The notes under the pieces: generated by a model
The model's database searches: none
What the model was told of the DNA's origin: nothing
Seen by the model: only the letters and a program-made list of their open reading frames with translations
In this document: positions 8,877 through 19,059 of the stretch, one piece after another
Layout of the letters: every line of letters begins with the position of its first letter
How positions within the stretch are numbered: the first letter of the stretch is position 1
Translations under genes and position numbers: made by a program
NCBI GenBank assembly: GCA_947448525.1
Contig: CANFNV010000001.1
Span: 124,001 to 188,000 of the forward strand
Reading direction: 5' to 3'
Source: Flavobacteriaceae bacterium
GTDB lineage: Bacteria > Bacteroidota > Bacteroidia > Flavobacteriales > Flavobacteriaceae
Length of the DNA stretch: 64,000 bases

Positions 8877-9374
8877 ATGAAAAAATTAAAAAATAGGATT
8901 ACAATTTGCTTTATTTTTCTTGCTGTTAATTTAACATTGGCTCAATATGGAAATACTGGAATGTATGGTGGCAGTGGCATGGGTGGCGGAATGAATCGTG
9001 GCGGAATGAATAGAAACCAACAAAGCATTCAAAACACCAACAATTACGGGAGAAATAAAAGCCCTGAAGATATTGAAAAAGAAAGAGCCGAAAATCTAAA
9101 TAAAAACATAGAAAAACTTACCAAAGATTTAGAATTGGATGAACTTCAAGCCATTGTTATTAGAAAAGAACTGGAAGAAAATTCTAAAAAAGTGGTAACA
9201 GTTACTAAAACTGAAAGCGCTAAAGAAGATAAAATAAAAGAAATAGAAGCTATTAATGAAAAAATGGATAGAACTATTAATACTTATCTCAGTGCAAACC
9301 AAAAAGTAAAATATAAAAAATACATCGAAGAACGACAAGAGCGCATGGAAAAATACAAAATGTCTCAAAATTAA
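8877..9374 (+). CDS. Secreted hypothetical protein, Gly/Asn/Met-rich then helical
   Basis: I do not recognise a family. The 165-residue product has a signal peptide (ending LTLAQ), then a short Gly/Met/Asn-rich segment with GGGMNRGGMNRNQQ, then about 100 residues of highly charged Glu/Lys-rich sequence predicted as long helices or coiled coil. The heptad-like C-terminal part faintly resembles small periplasmic helical proteins that carry an LTxxQ-like motif (ANQKVKY here), but that is only a hint. It follows rimO by 45 bases and may be read from the same transcript. It ends 26 bases from the converging hydrolase gene. Confidence 0.75.
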   Translation: MKKLKNRITICFIFLAVNLTLAQYGNTGMYGGSGMGGGMNRGGMNRNQQSIQNTNNYGRNKSPEDIEKERAENLNKNIEKLTKDLELDELQAIVIRKELEENSKKVVTVTKTESAKEDKIKEIEAINEKMDRTINTYLSANQKVKYKKYIEERQERMEKYKMSQN

Positions 9375-9400
9375 TTCTTCCTGTAAAATAGAATAACTAA

Positions 9401-10606
9401 CTACTCGATAATTACCCTATTAATTTGCACAAAAGTTCGAGCATAATAGGGTTCTCTAATAGAAGAAACAATAACACCAGTGCTTGTCGACGAATGGATG
9501 AAATTAATTTCACCATCATCTTTAACTTCGGTAATCATACCTACATGACTCACTCTTCTGCCGCCGAAAGTAGCAAAGAAAATCAAATCCCCTTTTTGAG
9601 CATGAGCTTTATCAATTCGAACTCCATACTGAGCCATTTCTGAAGACGATCTTGGAAGGGTAATATCTATGTTTTTAAAGGTCGTAAACATGAGTCCCGA
9701 GCAATCAAAGCCCTTACTTGTAGTTCCTCCAGCTCGATAATGTGTTCCTAGATGTTCTGATGCTTTTCCGATTAAAAACTCGGCTTTAGCAATATTTCCA
9801 GCTGGAATATTTTTAACATCCACAATTTCATCGTTTGGGATCACCTCAACACTTTCTTTAAATTGTTCAGGTGAATTTTGTGATCCTTTTTTAATCACCA
9901 AATTATAATCTACTGGAAGTCCATTTTCTATACCTGGATTTAGTTTTTCCAAATCAGCTATGGAAATATTATATTGCTTTGATATGCGATATAACGTTTC
10001 TTTTGGAAGCACCTTATGCACAATATCTATGTTGGAAGTTGTATTATCATTCTTATTGATATCCGCATTTACGTTAGGAATTTCTTTATTTTCTTCAACT
10101 TTTTCATCAAAAAGAACTTTATTTGGGAATTTCAATTTGGCCCCTTTCTTTAAATTAGTTGTTTTTAGTTCTGGATTCATCTCACAAATTGCCTCCATAC
10201 TAATGCCATATTCTTTGGATAAGCTGTAAAGCGTCTCTTTGGTAAGGACCTCATGAATAATTGTTGTTTCCTTAGATGCTATAACTTGAGCTTTCTTAGC
10301 TTTAACTTCATTAAGACTTTCTTTATTGTCTTTTTTTTCAATAGGTAATTCCTTTTTGTCTTTTTTTAGCGACTTTTCATTTTCCTTATATTTTTTATTT
10401 GGAATGTTAATAATTTGTCCTAATTGCAATAAAGTTCCCTTGGTTTTTGGATTGGCAGCATACATTTCACTCTCAGTTAAATCGTGTTTTAATGCAATGC
10501 CGTAAATAGATTCACCACTTTTAATTTTGTGTTTAATAATCTTTTGCGAAAAAGCATTCAAACTACAAAACAAAGTAATTATGATAAAATTTTTAAAGAA
10601 TTTCAT
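9401..10606 (-). CDS. LysM-NlpC/P60 peptidoglycan hydrolase
   Basis: This is probably a secreted endopeptidase that cuts peptide cross-links of peptidoglycan. A signal peptide (1-20) is followed by three LysM cell-wall-binding modules at about residues 23-69, 116-161 and 195-239, separated by Lys/Glu-rich linkers. An NlpC/P60 domain occupies about 272-401, with the catalytic Cys302 in FDCSG, His354 in SHVGM and His371 in IHSS. All three catalytic residues are present. The gene stands alone between convergent and divergent neighbours. Confidence 0.93.
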   Translation of the reverse strand: MKFFKNFIIITLFCSLNAFSQKIIKHKIKSGESIYGIALKHDLTESEMYAANPKTKGTLLQLGQIINIPNKKYKENEKSLKKDKKELPIEKKDNKESLNEVKAKKAQVIASKETTIIHEVLTKETLYSLSKEYGISMEAICEMNPELKTTNLKKGAKLKFPNKVLFDEKVEENKEIPNVNADINKNDNTTSNIDIVHKVLPKETLYRISKQYNISIADLEKLNPGIENGLPVDYNLVIKKGSQNSPEQFKESVEVIPNDEIVDVKNIPAGNIAKAEFLIGKASEHLGTHYRAGGTTSKGFDCSGLMFTTFKNIDITLPRSSSEMAQYGVRIDKAHAQKGDLIFFATFGGRRVSHVGMITEVKDDGEINFIHSSTSTGVIVSSIREPYYARTFVQINRVIIE

Positions 10607-10804
10607 AAATATATTTTAATTTAAAAGTAATTTAATAGATTTTTTATGGACTGGCAATTTAAGAATAAAACACCTTTTACTAGTTATTTTAACTTACTTT
10701 TAATTATTTTGAGTTTAAATTTATAGAAAATCAATCTATGTTTTTGTTTTCAAAAGATTCAATTAATTACAAAAATCTATTTAATACAAAAAAAAATATG
10801 ACTG

Positions 10805-10823
10805 TCTCATTTGTAAAATGAGA
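10805..10823. other. Hairpin in the gap before lipA
   Basis: Perfect 8-bp arms tctcattt and aaatgaga enclose a three-base loop, followed on the plus strand by a T-rich stretch. It sits in the 320-bp gap between two divergent genes, about 80 nt upstream of the lipA -7 box, so it would not lie in the lipA leader. It could be a terminator for an unseen short transcript or a protein-binding palindrome. The rest of the gap is AT-rich without recognisable genes. Confidence 0.4.
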
Positions 10824-10900
10824 TGTGTTTTTTATAATTATTTTATTTTTTTTTAAAGAAAAACTAAAATTGAATACTATTAATCTTAGATCTACATTCG

Positions 10901-10908
10901 TATCTTTG
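10901..10908 (+). promoter_or_regulatory. -7 box of lipA promoter
   Basis: TATCTTTG matches TAnnTTTG exactly and ends 18 nt before the ATG at 10927. This argues against the longer open frame that begins at 10825, since those codons would lie upstream of the promoter. Confidence 0.6.
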
Positions 10909-10926
10909 CAATTCAAAATTGGAAGT

Positions 10927-11796
10927 ATGGAATCGGTTTTAGAAAACACATTGCCTGTTGGTAAACCCAAATGGCTAAAAGTAAAATTACCCATTGGACA
11001 AAAATATACCGAACTACGAGGTTTGGTAGACAAATACAAACTGAACACCATTTGCACCTCAGGTAGTTGCCCAAACATGGGTGAATGTTGGGGTGAAGGC
11101 ACGGCAACTTTTATGATTCTCGGAAACATTTGTACGCGTTCATGCGGGTTTTGTGGTGTAAAAACGGGCCGGCCAGAAACCGTAGATTGGGAGGAACCAG
11201 AAAAAGTAGCACGTTCTATTAAAATCATGAATATCAAACACGCCGTTATTACTAGTGTGGATAGAGATGATATAAAAGATATGGGCTCTATTATTTGGTT
11301 GGAAACTGTTCAAGCCATTCGTCGAATGAATCCGGAAACCACTCTAGAAACGTTAATTCCCGACTTTCAAGGAAATACTAAAAATATCGACCGAATTATA
11401 GAAGCCAATCCAGAGGTAGTTTCTCATAATGTTGAAACCGTTCGTAGATTAACTCGCGAAGTTCGCATTCAAGCAAAGTATGATAAAAGTCTTGAGGTTT
11501 TAAGATATTTAAAGGAAAAAGGAATTAGACGAACCAAATCGGGAATCATGCTAGGACTAGGTGAAACCGAAGAAGAAGTGATTCAAACCATGCAAGATTT
11601 GAGAGATAATAATGTTGATATTGTTACTATTGGCCAGTATTTGCAACCTAGTAAAAAACATTTACCCGTTAAGTTTTTTGTAACTCCAGAGCAATTTGAA
11701 AAATACGAGAAGATTGGAATAGAAATGGGCTTTCGCCATGTAGAAAGTGGTGCTTTGGTTCGTTCGTCTTATCATGCTGCAAAACATATTTTATAA
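10927..11796 (+). CDS. lipA: Lipoyl synthase
   Basis: LipA inserts two sulfur atoms into protein-bound octanoyl groups to make the lipoyl cofactor, which the E2 protein encoded near 44 kb would need. The 289-residue protein has the auxiliary cluster motif Cys43-x4-Cys48-x5-Cys54 (CTSGSCPNMGEC) and the radical-SAM triad Cys69, Cys73 and Cys76 (CTRSCGFC). The C-terminal RSSYHA segment supplies the conserved Ser. The start at 10927 gives the family's usual length and sits just downstream of a -7 box; the frame stays open upstream to 10825 but that part is not LipA-like. Confidence 0.97.
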   Translation: MESVLENTLPVGKPKWLKVKLPIGQKYTELRGLVDKYKLNTICTSGSCPNMGECWGEGTATFMILGNICTRSCGFCGVKTGRPETVDWEEPEKVARSIKIMNIKHAVITSVDRDDIKDMGSIIWLETVQAIRRMNPETTLETLIPDFQGNTKNIDRIIEANPEVVSHNVETVRRLTREVRIQAKYDKSLEVLRYLKEKGIRRTKSGIMLGLGETEEEVIQTMQDLRDNNVDIVTIGQYLQPSKKHLPVKFFVTPEQFEKYEKIGIEMGFRHVESGALVRSSYHAAKHIL

Positions 11797-11851
11797 GTTC
11801 ACAGCTTGAAGTACGAGATACTAAGTACTAATTTTAAATTATTTATTCCAT

Positions 11852-12841
11852 TTGAAAACAAAAATTGCCATTAACGGTTTTGGAAGAATCGGAAGAAATC
11901 TGTTCAGATTGTTGATTGACCATCCATCCATAGAAATTGTTGCGATAAATGATATTGCAGACAATCGAACAATGGCTCATCTTTTAAAATATGACAGCAT
12001 TCATGGTATTTTACCTTATGCTGTTTCTTATGATGATCGTGCTATAATAGTGGACGGTAAATTTTATTTATTTTACCATGAAAAAGAAATTTCAAATCTC
12101 AATTGGAAAAATGTTGACATTGTAATTGAATCCACTGGAAAGTACAAAACCTTTGACACGATTAATCAGCATATTTTAGCAGGAGCAAATAAAGTAATTC
12201 TTTCAGAGCCATCAGAAGTTGATAGTATTAAAACAGTAGTTCTTGGGGTTAATGAAAACATTCTTGATGGTACTGAAAAAATAATTTCTAATGCAAGCTG
12301 TACTACAAATAATGCTGCACCAATGATTAAAATAATCAATGATTTATGTGGAATTGAGCAAGCTTACATCACAACAATTCATTCCTATACAACAGATCAA
12401 AGTTTGCATGATCAACCACATAAGGATTTACGTCGTGCTCGCGGCGCAAGTCAATCTATTGTGCCTACTACTACCGGAGCTGCAAAAGCACTAACTAAAA
12501 TATTTCCTGAAATGGAAGGTAAAATTGGAGGCTGTGGCATACGAGTTCCTGTCCCCGATGGTTCATTGACCGACATCACTTTTAATGTTAAGCGAAAAGT
12601 TTCTATTGAGGAGATTAATGACGCTTTTCAAAAAGCATCTAAAACAAATCTTAAAGGAATACTAGATTATACTGAAGATCCTATAGTGTCAGTAGATATT
12701 ATTGGCAACAAAAACTCTTGTTTATTTGATGCTCAATTAACTTCCGTTATCGAAAAAATGGTTAAAGTTGTCGGATGGTACGACAATGAAATAGGATATT
12801 CATCCAGAATAATTGATCTAATTCTTTATATTCAAAAATAA
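11852..12841 (+). CDS. gap: Glyceraldehyde-3-phosphate dehydrogenase
   Basis: This enzyme oxidises glyceraldehyde 3-phosphate to 1,3-bisphosphoglycerate with NAD(P). The Rossmann motif INGFGRIGR is at residues 7-15, with Asp34 in the NDI segment that favours NAD. The catalytic Cys150 lies in SNASCTTNNAAP with His177 in TTIHSYT. WYDNEIGY near the C terminus is also intact. It uses a TTG start, and no in-frame ATG lies ahead of the GFGRIGR motif. The 329 residues are slightly short. Unusual local changes are SEPSE where APAK-like residues are common, and NN in place of NC after the active-site CTT. It may be a second paralogue beside a main glycolytic copy elsewhere. Confidence 0.93.
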   Translation: MKTKIAINGFGRIGRNLFRLLIDHPSIEIVAINDIADNRTMAHLLKYDSIHGILPYAVSYDDRAIIVDGKFYLFYHEKEISNLNWKNVDIVIESTGKYKTFDTINQHILAGANKVILSEPSEVDSIKTVVLGVNENILDGTEKIISNASCTTNNAAPMIKIINDLCGIEQAYITTIHSYTTDQSLHDQPHKDLRRARGASQSIVPTTTGAAKALTKIFPEMEGKIGGCGIRVPVPDGSLTDITFNVKRKVSIEEINDAFQKASKTNLKGILDYTEDPIVSVDIIGNKNSCLFDAQLTSVIEKMVKVVGWYDNEIGYSSRIIDLILYIQK

Positions 12842-12857
12842 TTTTTCTATTTCAAAT

Positions 12858-15800
12858 TTACATATTTCTTCTATACTGACCTCCTACTTCAAATAATGCA
12901 CTAGTTATTTGTCCCAAAGAACATACTTTAGTAGCCTCCATCAATTTTTCGAAAATGTTTTGATTATTGATAGCAGCTTCTTGTATATTATTGATTTGCT
13001 CCGGAACCTTTTCGCCACTAGTTTGGTGCAAGTTGATTAACATATCTATTTGATATTGTTTTTCTTCTTCGGTAGCACGAATAACCTCAGCAGGAATAAC
13101 CGTTGGAGATCCTTTAGAACTCAAAAAGGTATTCACACCAATAATTGGAAATTCACCGGTATGCTTTAAAGTTTCATAATACAAAGACTCTTCTTGAATT
13201 TTAGAACGCTGATACATGGTTTCCATAGCGCCCAGAACGCCTCCACGTTCGGTAATTCGGTCAAATTCTTGCAAAACAGCATCTTCTACTAAATCGGTTA
13301 ATTCTTCAATAATAAACGATCCTTGAATTGGATTTTCGTTTTTCGCCAAACCTAATTCTTTATTGATAATCAACTGAATGGCCATTGCTCTTCTTACTGA
13401 TTCTTCAGTTGGAGTCGTAATTGCTTCATCATAAGCATTAGTGTGCAACGAATTGCAGTTGTCATAAATTGCATAAAGCGCTTGTAAGGTTGTACGAATG
13501 TCATTAAAATCAATTTCTTGAGCGTGCAAAGACCTTCCAGAAGTTTGAATGTGGTATTTCAACATTTGCGCTCTTTCGTTGGCGCCATATTTATTTTTTA
13601 AAGCTTTCGCCCATATTTTTCGAGCCACACGACCAATTACGGCATATTCTGGATCAATTCCGTTCGAGAAAAAGAACGATAAGTTGGGTCCGAAATCATT
13701 AATATTCATTCCGCGACTTAAATAATATTCCACGTAAGTGAACCCATTTGCTAGCGTAAATGCTAATTGAGTGATCGGATTTGCTCCTGCCTCAGCAATA
13801 TGATAACCCGAAATAGAAACTGAATAAAAATTACGAACATTTTGATTGATAAAATACTCTTGAACGTCACCCATTAATCGCAATGCAAATTCGGTAGAAA
13901 AAATACACGTATTTTGCGCCTGATCTTCTTTTAAAATATCCGCTTGAACGGTTCCACGAACTTGAGTTAACGTTTTCACTTTAATGGTATCATAGACATC
14001 CAAAGGCAATACTTGGTCCCCCGTTACGCCGAGAAGCATCAATCCTAATGCATTATTACCCTCAGGTAAATCACCTTGGTATTTTGGTCTTGTTGTTCCT
14101 TTTTTCTTATAGATTTCATTGATTATTTTTTCAACTTCTTCTTGAAGATTGTGTTCAATAATGTATTTTTCACAATTTTGATCTATGGCAGCATTCATAA
14201 AATATCCCAACAACATAGGAGCCGGTCCGTTAATTGTCATCGAAACCGATGTCATCGGATGGCATAAGTCAAAACCAGAATACAATTTTTTGGCATCATC
14301 CAAACAACAAATCGAAACTCCAGCATTACCAATTTTACCATAAATATCTGGACGAACATGTGGATCATTTCCGTATAAAGTCACACTATCAAAAGCAGTT
14401 GAAAGACGTTTGGCTGGCAAACCTGCACTAACATAATGAAAACGTTTGTTAGTTCTTTCTGGTCCTCCTTCACCTGCAAACATTCTTGAAGGATCTTCGC
14501 CCTCTCTCTTAAATGGATACAACCCTGAGGCAAATGGAAATTCACCGGGAACATTTTCTTGTAAATTCCATTTTAAAATATCGCCCCAAGCTTGGTATTT
14601 TGGCAAGGATATTTTCGGAATTTGAGAATGCGATAAACTTTCAGTATGTGTTGCGATTTTGATTTCCTTATCTCGAACTTTAAAACTGTAATATGGATTT
14701 TTATATTTATTTACTTTTTCTTCCCAAGTAAGAATTACTTCCCAATTGTAGGGATCTAAATTCATTTTAACTCGGTCAAATTCGGCTAATAATAGTTTAA
14801 TAAACGGATGTGATTCTTCCTTTGTCAGAATAACAAAAGAGTCATCAATACCAGCTTTTGAAATAGAAAGTTCATTGTTAGAAACACTTTCTATGGTTTT
14901 AAATATTCCGTATAATTTTTGAGCTACTTCCACTTGCGAAAGTGTAGTTTCATCATATTTTCTATTATTTTCGGCTATTTCAGATAAATAACGGGTACGA
15001 TGTGGAGGAATAACAAAGATTTTCTCACTCATTTCTCGAGTGATTTGAAACGTCGATTTTAAATCAGCTCCTGTTTTGGCTACAACTTTATCCATAATGG
15101 ATTTATAGAGCGTATTCATACCTGGGTCGTTGAATTGAGAAGCTATCGTTCCGAAAATTGGCATCGTATTTACATCCGAATCCCACAAATTATGATTGCG
15201 TTGGTATTGTTTTTTAACATCCCGAATGGCATCTAAAGCCCCTCGTTTATCAAATTTATTTAAGGCCACTAAATCGGCAAAATCCAACATGTCTATTTTC
15301 TCTAATTGGGTAGCTGCACCAAATTCGGGAGTCATGACATATAAAGAAACGTCCGAGTGATCCATAATTTCAGTGTCGCTTTGACCAATGCCCGAAGTTT
15401 CCAAAATAATAATATCATATTTTGCAGCTTTCAAAACTTCAATAGCTTCATTCACATATTTAGATAACGCCAAATTCGATTGGCGTGTTGCTAAAGAACG
15501 CATGTAAACTCGAGGATTATTAATAGCATTCATACGAATTCTATCGCCTAAAAGCGCACCTCCTGTTTTTCTTTTAGATGGATCAACCGAAATTAATCCG
15601 ATGGTTTTTGTTGGAAAATCGATTAAAAATCGTCTCACCAATTCATCAACTAAAGATGATTTTCCTGCACCACCAGTGCCTGTAATACCTAAAACTGGAA
15701 TTTTATTGGTTTCATTTTTTTTATGAATAACATCAAAAGCTGGTTTTGCTATTTCAGGAAAATTTTCTGCTGCCGAAATCAATCGTGCAATTGCGGTTGG

Positions 15801-16286
15801 ATTTTTATCTTCAATTTGAATTAATTCATCATTCAATTTATCACCAATCGGATAATCGGAACGTTGCACTAAATCATTAATCATCCCCTGTAAACCCATC
15901 GCGCGCCCGTCATCTGGAGAATAAATTCTTTCAATCCCGTATTCGTGCAATTCGGAAATTTCAGAAGGAAGAATTACACCACCACCACCGCCAAATATCT
16001 TAATATGTCCTGCTCCTTTTGCTACAAGTAAATCGTGCATGTACTTGAAATACTCATTATGCCCCCCTTGATAGGAAGTCATGGCAATGGCATTCGCATC
16101 TTCTTGAATAGCGGTATTAACTACTTCTTCAACGCTTCTATCATGCCCTAAATGTATCACTTCAACACCCGTTGCTTGAATAATTCTACGCATGATGTTT
16201 ATGGCTGCATCGTGTCCGTCAAAAAGTGACGCAGCAGTAACAATTCTTACTTTATTTTTAGGAATATAAGGAGTTTGTGGTTCCAT
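12858..16286 (-). CDS. icmF: Fused isobutyryl-CoA mutase (B12-binding + G-protein + mutase)
   Basis: IcmF interconverts isobutyryl-CoA and butyryl-CoA (some homologues also act on pivalyl-CoA) by adenosylcobalamin radical chemistry, with its own GTPase chaperone built in. The 1142-residue protein has the domain order of that family. A cobalamin-binding domain spans 1-150, with Asp23 and His25 in LFDGHDAA and FGGGGG near 98. A MeaB-like GTPase follows, with P-loop GTGGAGKSS at 203-211 and NKFDKRG further on. The large mutase barrel fills the C-terminal half and has the IcmF-type stretch [18 protein letters not shown] instead of the methylmalonyl-CoA mutase active-site segment. No subunit is missing. 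A TAAATTTG box lies 15 nt ahead of the ATG. Confidence 0.93.
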   Translation of the reverse strand: MEPQTPYIPKNKVRIVTAASLFDGHDAAINIMRRIIQATGVEVIHLGHDRSVEEVVNTAIQEDANAIAMTSYQGGHNEYFKYMHDLLVAKGAGHIKIFGGGGGVILPSEISELHEYGIERIYSPDDGRAMGLQGMINDLVQRSDYPIGDKLNDELIQIEDKNPTAIARLISAAENFPEIAKPAFDVIHKKNETNKIPVLGITGTGGAGKSSLVDELVRRFLIDFPTKTIGLISVDPSKRKTGGALLGDRIRMNAINNPRVYMRSLATRQSNLALSKYVNEAIEVLKAAKYDIIILETSGIGQSDTEIMDHSDVSLYVMTPEFGAATQLEKIDMLDFADLVALNKFDKRGALDAIRDVKKQYQRNHNLWDSDVNTMPIFGTIASQFNDPGMNTLYKSIMDKVVAKTGADLKSTFQITREMSEKIFVIPPHRTRYLSEIAENNRKYDETTLSQVEVAQKLYGIFKTIESVSNNELSISKAGIDDSFVILTKEESHPFIKLLLAEFDRVKMNLDPYNWEVILTWEEKVNKYKNPYYSFKVRDKEIKIATHTESLSHSQIPKISLPKYQAWGDILKWNLQENVPGEFPFASGLYPFKREGEDPSRMFAGEGGPERTNKRFHYVSAGLPAKRLSTAFDSVTLYGNDPHVRPDIYGKIGNAGVSICCLDDAKKLYSGFDLCHPMTSVSMTINGPAPMLLGYFMNAAIDQNCEKYIIEHNLQEEVEKIINEIYKKKGTTRPKYQGDLPEGNNALGLMLLGVTGDQVLPLDVYDTIKVKTLTQVRGTVQADILKEDQAQNTCIFSTEFALRLMGDVQEYFINQNVRNFYSVSISGYHIAEAGANPITQLAFTLANGFTYVEYYLSRGMNINDFGPNLSFFFSNGIDPEYAVIGRVARKIWAKALKNKYGANERAQMLKYHIQTSGRSLHAQEIDFNDIRTTLQALYAIYDNCNSLHTNAYDEAITTPTEESVRRAMAIQLIINKELGLAKNENPIQGSFIIEELTDLVEDAVLQEFDRITERGGVLGAMETMYQRSKIQEESLYYETLKHTGEFPIIGVNTFLSSKGSPTVIPAEVIRATEEEKQYQIDMLINLHQTSGEKVPEQINNIQEAAINNQNIFEKLMEATKVCSLGQITSALFEVGGQYRRNM

Positions 16287-16300
16287 TGGTAATTTTTAAT

Positions 16301-16308
16301 CAAATTTA
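16301..16308 (-). promoter_or_regulatory. -7 box of icmF promoter
   Basis: Minus-strand TAAATTTG matches TAnnTTTG and lies 14 nt before the icmF start. No convincing TTG element is found at the normal distance upstream. Confidence 0.5.
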
Positions 16309-16416
16309 GTTGCGCAATTTACGAATTTAATAATTTTTTAGCGTTTTAATTTATTTAAATCTTTACTTCTAAATTGACTTTTAAATAAATAGTGGTGCTT
16401 TTAAAAATAGAGGCAT

Positions 16417-16424
16417 TATATTTG
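16417..16424 (+). promoter_or_regulatory. -7 box of the DUF4197 gene
   Basis: TATATTTG matches the consensus and ends 25 nt before the ATG at 16450. The alternative TTG start at 16426 would be practically at the transcription start, so 16450 is preferred. Confidence 0.55.
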
Positions 16425-16449
16425 CTTGAATTTAAATAAATTTTTAAAG

Positions 16450-17178
16450 ATGAAAAAAATAGTTTTATTCTTATTGATAACTCCATTTATAGGCAGTGCA
16501 CAATTTAACAACGTCTTAAATAATATAAAAGAGAAAGCCACAACAATTGTTCCAACTTCGAACAATAATCCTATTGACATTTCGGATGGATTAAAAGAAG
16601 CGTTAAATAACGGAATTGCAAAAGAAGTTTCTAAACTAACTGCTGAAGATGGTTTTTTGAAAAATGAAGCGGTCAAAATTTTAATGCCTGAAGAATTGCA
16701 AAAAGTTGAAAGCGCATTACGAAAATTTGGAATGGGAAATATAGCGGATCAAGGAATTGTTGTTATGAACCGAGCAGCAGAAGATGCTGTAAAAGAAGCC
16801 ACTCCAATTTTTGTTACAGCTGTAAAAAATATGAATATTTCCGATGCTAAATCGATACTTCTTGGAAGTGAAAATGCAGCTACTACTTATCTTCAAAGTA
16901 GTACCAATAAAGAATTATATGCTAAATTTAGCCCTGTAGTGCAACAATCTATTAGTAAAGTTAAAGCAGATGTAATTTGGAATTCGATTATAACTAAATA
17001 CAACCAACTTCCATTTGTAACTAAAGTCAATCCAGATATTACAGATTATATTACCAATAAAACAATGGATGGTGTTTTCAAAATGATTGCGGTAGAAGAA
17101 AAAAATATTAGAACCAATTTAAAATCCAGAACGTCTCCCTTGCTACAAAGTGTATTCGGATTGCAAGACAAAAAATAG
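16450..17178 (+). CDS. DUF4197 family secreted protein
   Basis: The 242-residue protein has a short signal peptide (ending IGSAQ) and then an all-helical body. The recurring pattern of the DUF4197 family is visible: DGLKEALNNGI, a RAAEDAVKEATPIF segment near the middle and LPFV further on. Function is unknown; members are periplasmic or outer-membrane-linked in Gram-negative bacteria. The codons between 16426 and 16450 are in frame but lie too close to the -7 box to be translated. A terminator hairpin lies about 160 nt past the stop. No operon partner is apparent. Confidence 0.85.
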   Translation: MKKIVLFLLITPFIGSAQFNNVLNNIKEKATTIVPTSNNNPIDISDGLKEALNNGIAKEVSKLTAEDGFLKNEAVKILMPEELQKVESALRKFGMGNIADQGIVVMNRAAEDAVKEATPIFVTAVKNMNISDAKSILLGSENAATTYLQSSTNKELYAKFSPVVQQSISKVKADVIWNSIITKYNQLPFVTKVNPDITDYITNKTMDGVFKMIAVEEKNIRTNLKSRTSPLLQSVFGLQDKK

Positions 17179-17337
17179 TTTTACAATTTTACTTTGATTA
17201 ATTTTTTTATAAAATTTTAATAATCAATAACATAAGTATAACATTGAATTAACATAACCTAAGTTAAATATGTCAGATATTTGCAGTGTAATAAGCATAA
17301 TTTATTATTTAAGTTTGGTTTAGTTAGTTGAAAGAAT

Positions 17338-17372
17338 TGCCTGTATTTTAGAAGTATAGGCATTTTTTTTTT
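17338..17372 (+). terminator. Terminator hairpin before the convergent hydrolase gene
   Basis: The arms tgcctgta and tataggca (one G-U pair) enclose nine bases and run into a ten-base T tract. It probably ends the DUF4197 transcript, leaving an untranslated 3' region of about 160 nt. That stretch shows no gene. Confidence 0.7.
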
Positions 17373-17391
17373 AAGATGCTAAGTAACAAAT

Positions 17392-18174
17392 CTACTTTTT
17401 TTGAATGAAATCAATAACTTGCTTGTTGAAAATATCGTATTGTTCAACATTCACTACATGACCGCATTTTTCTACTACAAATAATGTAGAAGATTTAAAA
17501 TGACGCTCAACAACTTTTCTAACTGAAGGTAAAAACATATAATCTTCTTCCCCCATAACATAATAAGTGGGAATATTCAATTCTTGTTGGCGAAACCATT
17601 TTAAAATTGGATTGATTTCTGACGTAAGTTTGAACCAACGAATGAACTCCTTTTGATACAATTTTTTTGCTTCGTTTATGAATAACAATCGGGATTGCTT
17701 GTGGTTTTTATTGGGCATAATTACAAAAGCAAAAAATCGGTACAACACCAAATAAGGCAATATATATTTGAAAGTGTTTCCCAAACGCATTAAAATTTGG
17801 GAACGAAAATTCATTTTTAGAATTGCACCTCCCAAAATCATACTTTTTACTCTGTTAGGATGTGCTTCTGCCAATTGACGTATAACTATAGTACCTAAAG
17901 AAATTCCAACAAAATGCGAAGTTTTAATTTTTAAATGGTCTATTACTTCCAAAACATCATTAGCAATGGATTGAAAAGTATATTTTTGGTTAAATGTTAT
18001 TTTTATTTGCTTATTAGAATTACCATGACCCCGTAAATCTAATAAAAGCACATTAAAATGCTTCTGAAATTCACGTATTTGCTTAAACCAAATAGAAGAA
18101 CTTCCTCCCGCACCATGCACAAAAGTCACCCATTCCTTAGAATTGTAGTTTTTGTAAAGGGTATAAGCTATCAA
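17392..18174 (-). CDS. Alpha/beta-hydrolase
   Basis: The 260-residue protein has a complete catalytic set: oxyanion-hole motif HGAGG (20-24), nucleophile Ser92 in GISLGT, acid Asp211 in GEEDYMF and His239 in CGHVVNVE. It is cytoplasmic, with no signal peptide; substrate is unknown, possibly an ester or thioester. Its TTG start overlaps the pyrF stop in the shared bases TTGA, so its translation should be coupled to pyrF. No in-frame ATG lies near the N terminus, which supports TTG. Why a hydrolase follows the pyrimidine gene is not explained by the sequence. Confidence 0.87.
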   Translation of the reverse strand: MIAYTLYKNYNSKEWVTFVHGAGGSSSIWFKQIREFQKHFNVLLLDLRGHGNSNKQIKITFNQKYTFQSIANDVLEVIDHLKIKTSHFVGISLGTIVIRQLAEAHPNRVKSMILGGAILKMNFRSQILMRLGNTFKYILPYLVLYRFFAFVIMPNKNHKQSRLLFINEAKKLYQKEFIRWFKLTSEINPILKWFRQQELNIPTYYVMGEEDYMFLPSVRKVVERHFKSSTLFVVEKCGHVVNVEQYDIFNKQVIDFIQKK

Positions 18175-18989
18175 AGAGTATTTAGAATTTCTTTCATTTC
18201 CAATTGCATTTTTAGTGCTTCTTCTCTTGCTTTTGATGCAAAATCAGTTCCATTTGAAGCGTAAATTATGGCTCTGGAAGAATTTATTAATAATCCAACA
18301 TTTTCACTCATTCCGTATTTACAAACTTCTTGCAAACTTCCGCCTTGTGCTCCAACACCAGGAACAAGTAAGAAACTTGTTGGAATTATTTTTCTGATTT
18401 CAGAAAAATATTCTGCTTTGGTGGCTCCTACTACATACATCAAGTTTTCAGAGTTTTCCCAAGATTTAGAGGTTTCAATTACGACGTTATAGAGTTCTTT
18501 TCCATCGATATTTTGAGTCTGAAAATCAAAGGCACCCTCGTTAGATGTTAGCGCTAACAAAATAGCATGTTTGTTTTCAAAAGCCAAAAATGGTTCTACA
18601 GAATCTTTTCCCATATAGGGCGCAACTGTAACTGAATCGAAATTTAAGTCTTCAAAAAATGCTTTGGCATACATAGATGATGTATTCCCTATATCACCTC
18701 TTTTTGCATCGGCTATAGTAAAAATTTCGGGATGCTTTTCGTTAAGATATTGAATTGTTTTTTCTAAAGATTGCCAGCCCTTAATTCCATAAGCTTCATA
18801 AAAAGCGGTATTTGGTTTAAAAGAAATACACAAATCGTGAGTGGCATCGATTATGGCTTTATTAAATTCGAAAATCGGATCTTCCAATTCTAATAAATGG
18901 GGTGGTATTTTAGTTAAATCAACGTCCAAACCAATACATAAAAAGGTTTTTTTTTGCTGGATTTGTTCAATAAGCTGTTGTGTTGTCAT
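18171..18989 (-). CDS. pyrF: Orotidine-5'-phosphate decarboxylase (long type)
   Basis: PyrF performs the last step of UMP synthesis, decarboxylating OMP. The 272-residue length and the sequence [15 protein letters not shown] (core DAKRGDIG at 94-101, with the catalytic Lys and Asp) place it in the longer type 2 family seen in Bacteroidota and mycobacteria. The substrate-binding ends LCIGLDVD and VPGVGAQGG are also present. A TAACTTTG box lies 16 nt before the ATG, so it has its own promoter after the prfA terminator. The hydrolase gene overlaps its 3' end. Confidence 0.95.
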   Translation of the reverse strand: MTTQQLIEQIQQKKTFLCIGLDVDLTKIPPHLLELEDPIFEFNKAIIDATHDLCISFKPNTAFYEAYGIKGWQSLEKTIQYLNEKHPEIFTIADAKRGDIGNTSSMYAKAFFEDLNFDSVTVAPYMGKDSVEPFLAFENKHAILLALTSNEGAFDFQTQNIDGKELYNVVIETSKSWENSENLMYVVGATKAEYFSEIRKIIPTSFLLVPGVGAQGGSLQEVCKYGMSENVGLLINSSRAIIYASNGTDFASKAREEALKMQLEMKEILNTL

Positions 18990-19005
18990 TGTATTTGTTT
19001 GAATG

Positions 19006-19013
19006 CAAAGTTA
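19006..19013 (-). promoter_or_regulatory. -7 box of pyrF promoter
   Basis: Minus-strand TAACTTTG, an exact TAnnTTTG match, is 16 nt ahead of the pyrF ATG. No clear TTG element is seen at the usual spacing. Confidence 0.5.
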
Positions 19014-19059
19014 AAAACTTTTTAACGATGTAAGACATAAAAGTCCACATAAGAAAAAA

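Noticed and set aside
10825..10926. An N-terminal extension of LipA from the ATG at 10825
   Set aside because: These codons lie upstream of the lipA -7 box at 10901-10908 and do not resemble LipA.
17179..17337. Possible small RNA gene between the DUF4197 gene and its terminator
   Set aside because: The only promoter-like sequence there (GATATTTG) misses the first base of the -7 consensus; a long 3' untranslated region explains the terminator equally well.
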